Positions 6,231-6,353 of a stretch of DNA of 6,353 bases are shown here, piece by piece (positions within the stretch are counted from its first letter, which is position 1; every line of letters begins with the position of its first letter). The notes below the pieces were generated by a model that saw nothing but the letters and a program-made list of their open reading frames with translations, searched no databases and was not told the origin of the DNA. The stretch is taken from positions 1-6,353 of the forward strand of contig JADFKA010000111.1 of assembly GCA_022565135.1 (NCBI GenBank). Reading direction: 5' to 3'. The position numbers were made by a program, and so were the translations under genes. The DNA comes from Pseudomonadota bacterium (GTDB taxonomy: Bacteria > Pseudomonadota > Gammaproteobacteria > Steroidobacterales > Woeseiaceae).

Positions 6231-6353
6231 TTGGGCCTAAGTGTCATAATTCTCGCTGCGGGTCAGGGCACACGTATGCACTCGGATTTGCCGAAAGTGC
6301 TACAGGCGCTCGCTGGCAGACCGCTGCTCGCACATGTGCTCGATGTTTCTCGG
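6231..6353 (+). CDS. glmU: GlmU, bifunctional GlcNAc-1-P uridyltransferase/acetyltransferase, 3' end cut
   Basis: GlmU acetylates glucosamine-1-phosphate and then uridylates it to UDP-GlcNAc, the precursor of peptidoglycan and LPS, in the cytoplasm. Only the first 41 codons are in the window: MGLSVIILAAGQGTRM then HSDLPKVLQALAGRPLLAHV, running off the end. LAAGQGTRM is the nucleotide-binding loop of the N-terminal pyrophosphorylase domain (E. coli LAAGKGTRM), and SDLPKVL matches E. coli SDLPKVL exactly. The start is TTG 6231 with AGGGAG at 6217-6222. The next in-frame ATG (6276) lies inside the nucleotide loop and cannot be the start. In E. coli glmU follows atpC directly. Here two reverse-strand genes intervene, so glmU must have its own promoter. 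A lone TATCAT at 6195-6200 could be a -10 box, but no -35 is visible. Confidence 0.95.
   Translation, partial: MGLSVIILAAGQGTRMHSDLPKVLQALAGRPLLAHVLDVSR

Overview
The window carries the distal half of an F1Fo ATP synthase operon on the + strand (atpA 3' part, atpG, atpD, atpC). Next come two genes on the - strand: an RraA/HMG-aldolase family protein and a sodium:solute symporter. The first 41 codons of glmU, on the + strand, close the window. The subunit sequences (alpha completing to the 513 residues of E. coli AtpA, beta with DNIYRYTLAGTEVS and DELSEDD), the gene order alpha-gamma-beta-epsilon and the atp...glmU neighbourhood all point to a gammaproteobacterium of moderate GC content (roughly 53-55% in the lines I counted). 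I cannot name a genus.

Region by region. Positions 1-1231 are the last 409 codons of atpA. Positions 1232-1356 are an unusually long gap for the middle of an atp operon. It holds a pair of inverted 24-nt REP-like sequences that could fold into one long hairpin (REPIN/BIME-like). atpG (1357-2229) is followed by a 57-nt gap with two small adjacent hairpins directly upstream of the atpD ribosome binding site. atpD starts at 2287, not at the upstream in-frame ATG at 2269. atpC (3684-4100) ends 24 nt from the stop codon of the convergent rraA-like gene (4125-4604), with a small AT-rich hairpin at the junction. The symporter (4641-6110, - strand) lies 36 nt upstream of the rraA-like gene and the two are probably co-transcribed. 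A divergent region of about 120 bp (6111-6230) separates the symporter from glmU, which starts with TTG at 6231 behind a strong Shine-Dalgarno sequence.

How the genes fit together. Alpha, beta, gamma and epsilon make up most of the F1 catalytic head and rotor shaft; delta and the Fo subunits would lie upstream, outside the window. GlmU makes UDP-GlcNAc for peptidoglycan and LPS and commonly follows atpC in this group. Here the symporter/rraA pair, in opposite orientation, separates glmU from the atp operon.

Points of most interest: the REPIN-like hairpin inside the atp operon; the RraA homologue, which keeps the D-X20-R-D catalytic signature of HMG/CHA aldolases that E. coli RraA lacks; and the pairing of that enzyme-like protein with a Na+-coupled transporter. 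I see no tRNA, rRNA, CRISPR array, insertion sequence or phage gene. Nothing here amounts to a clearly new multi-gene system.
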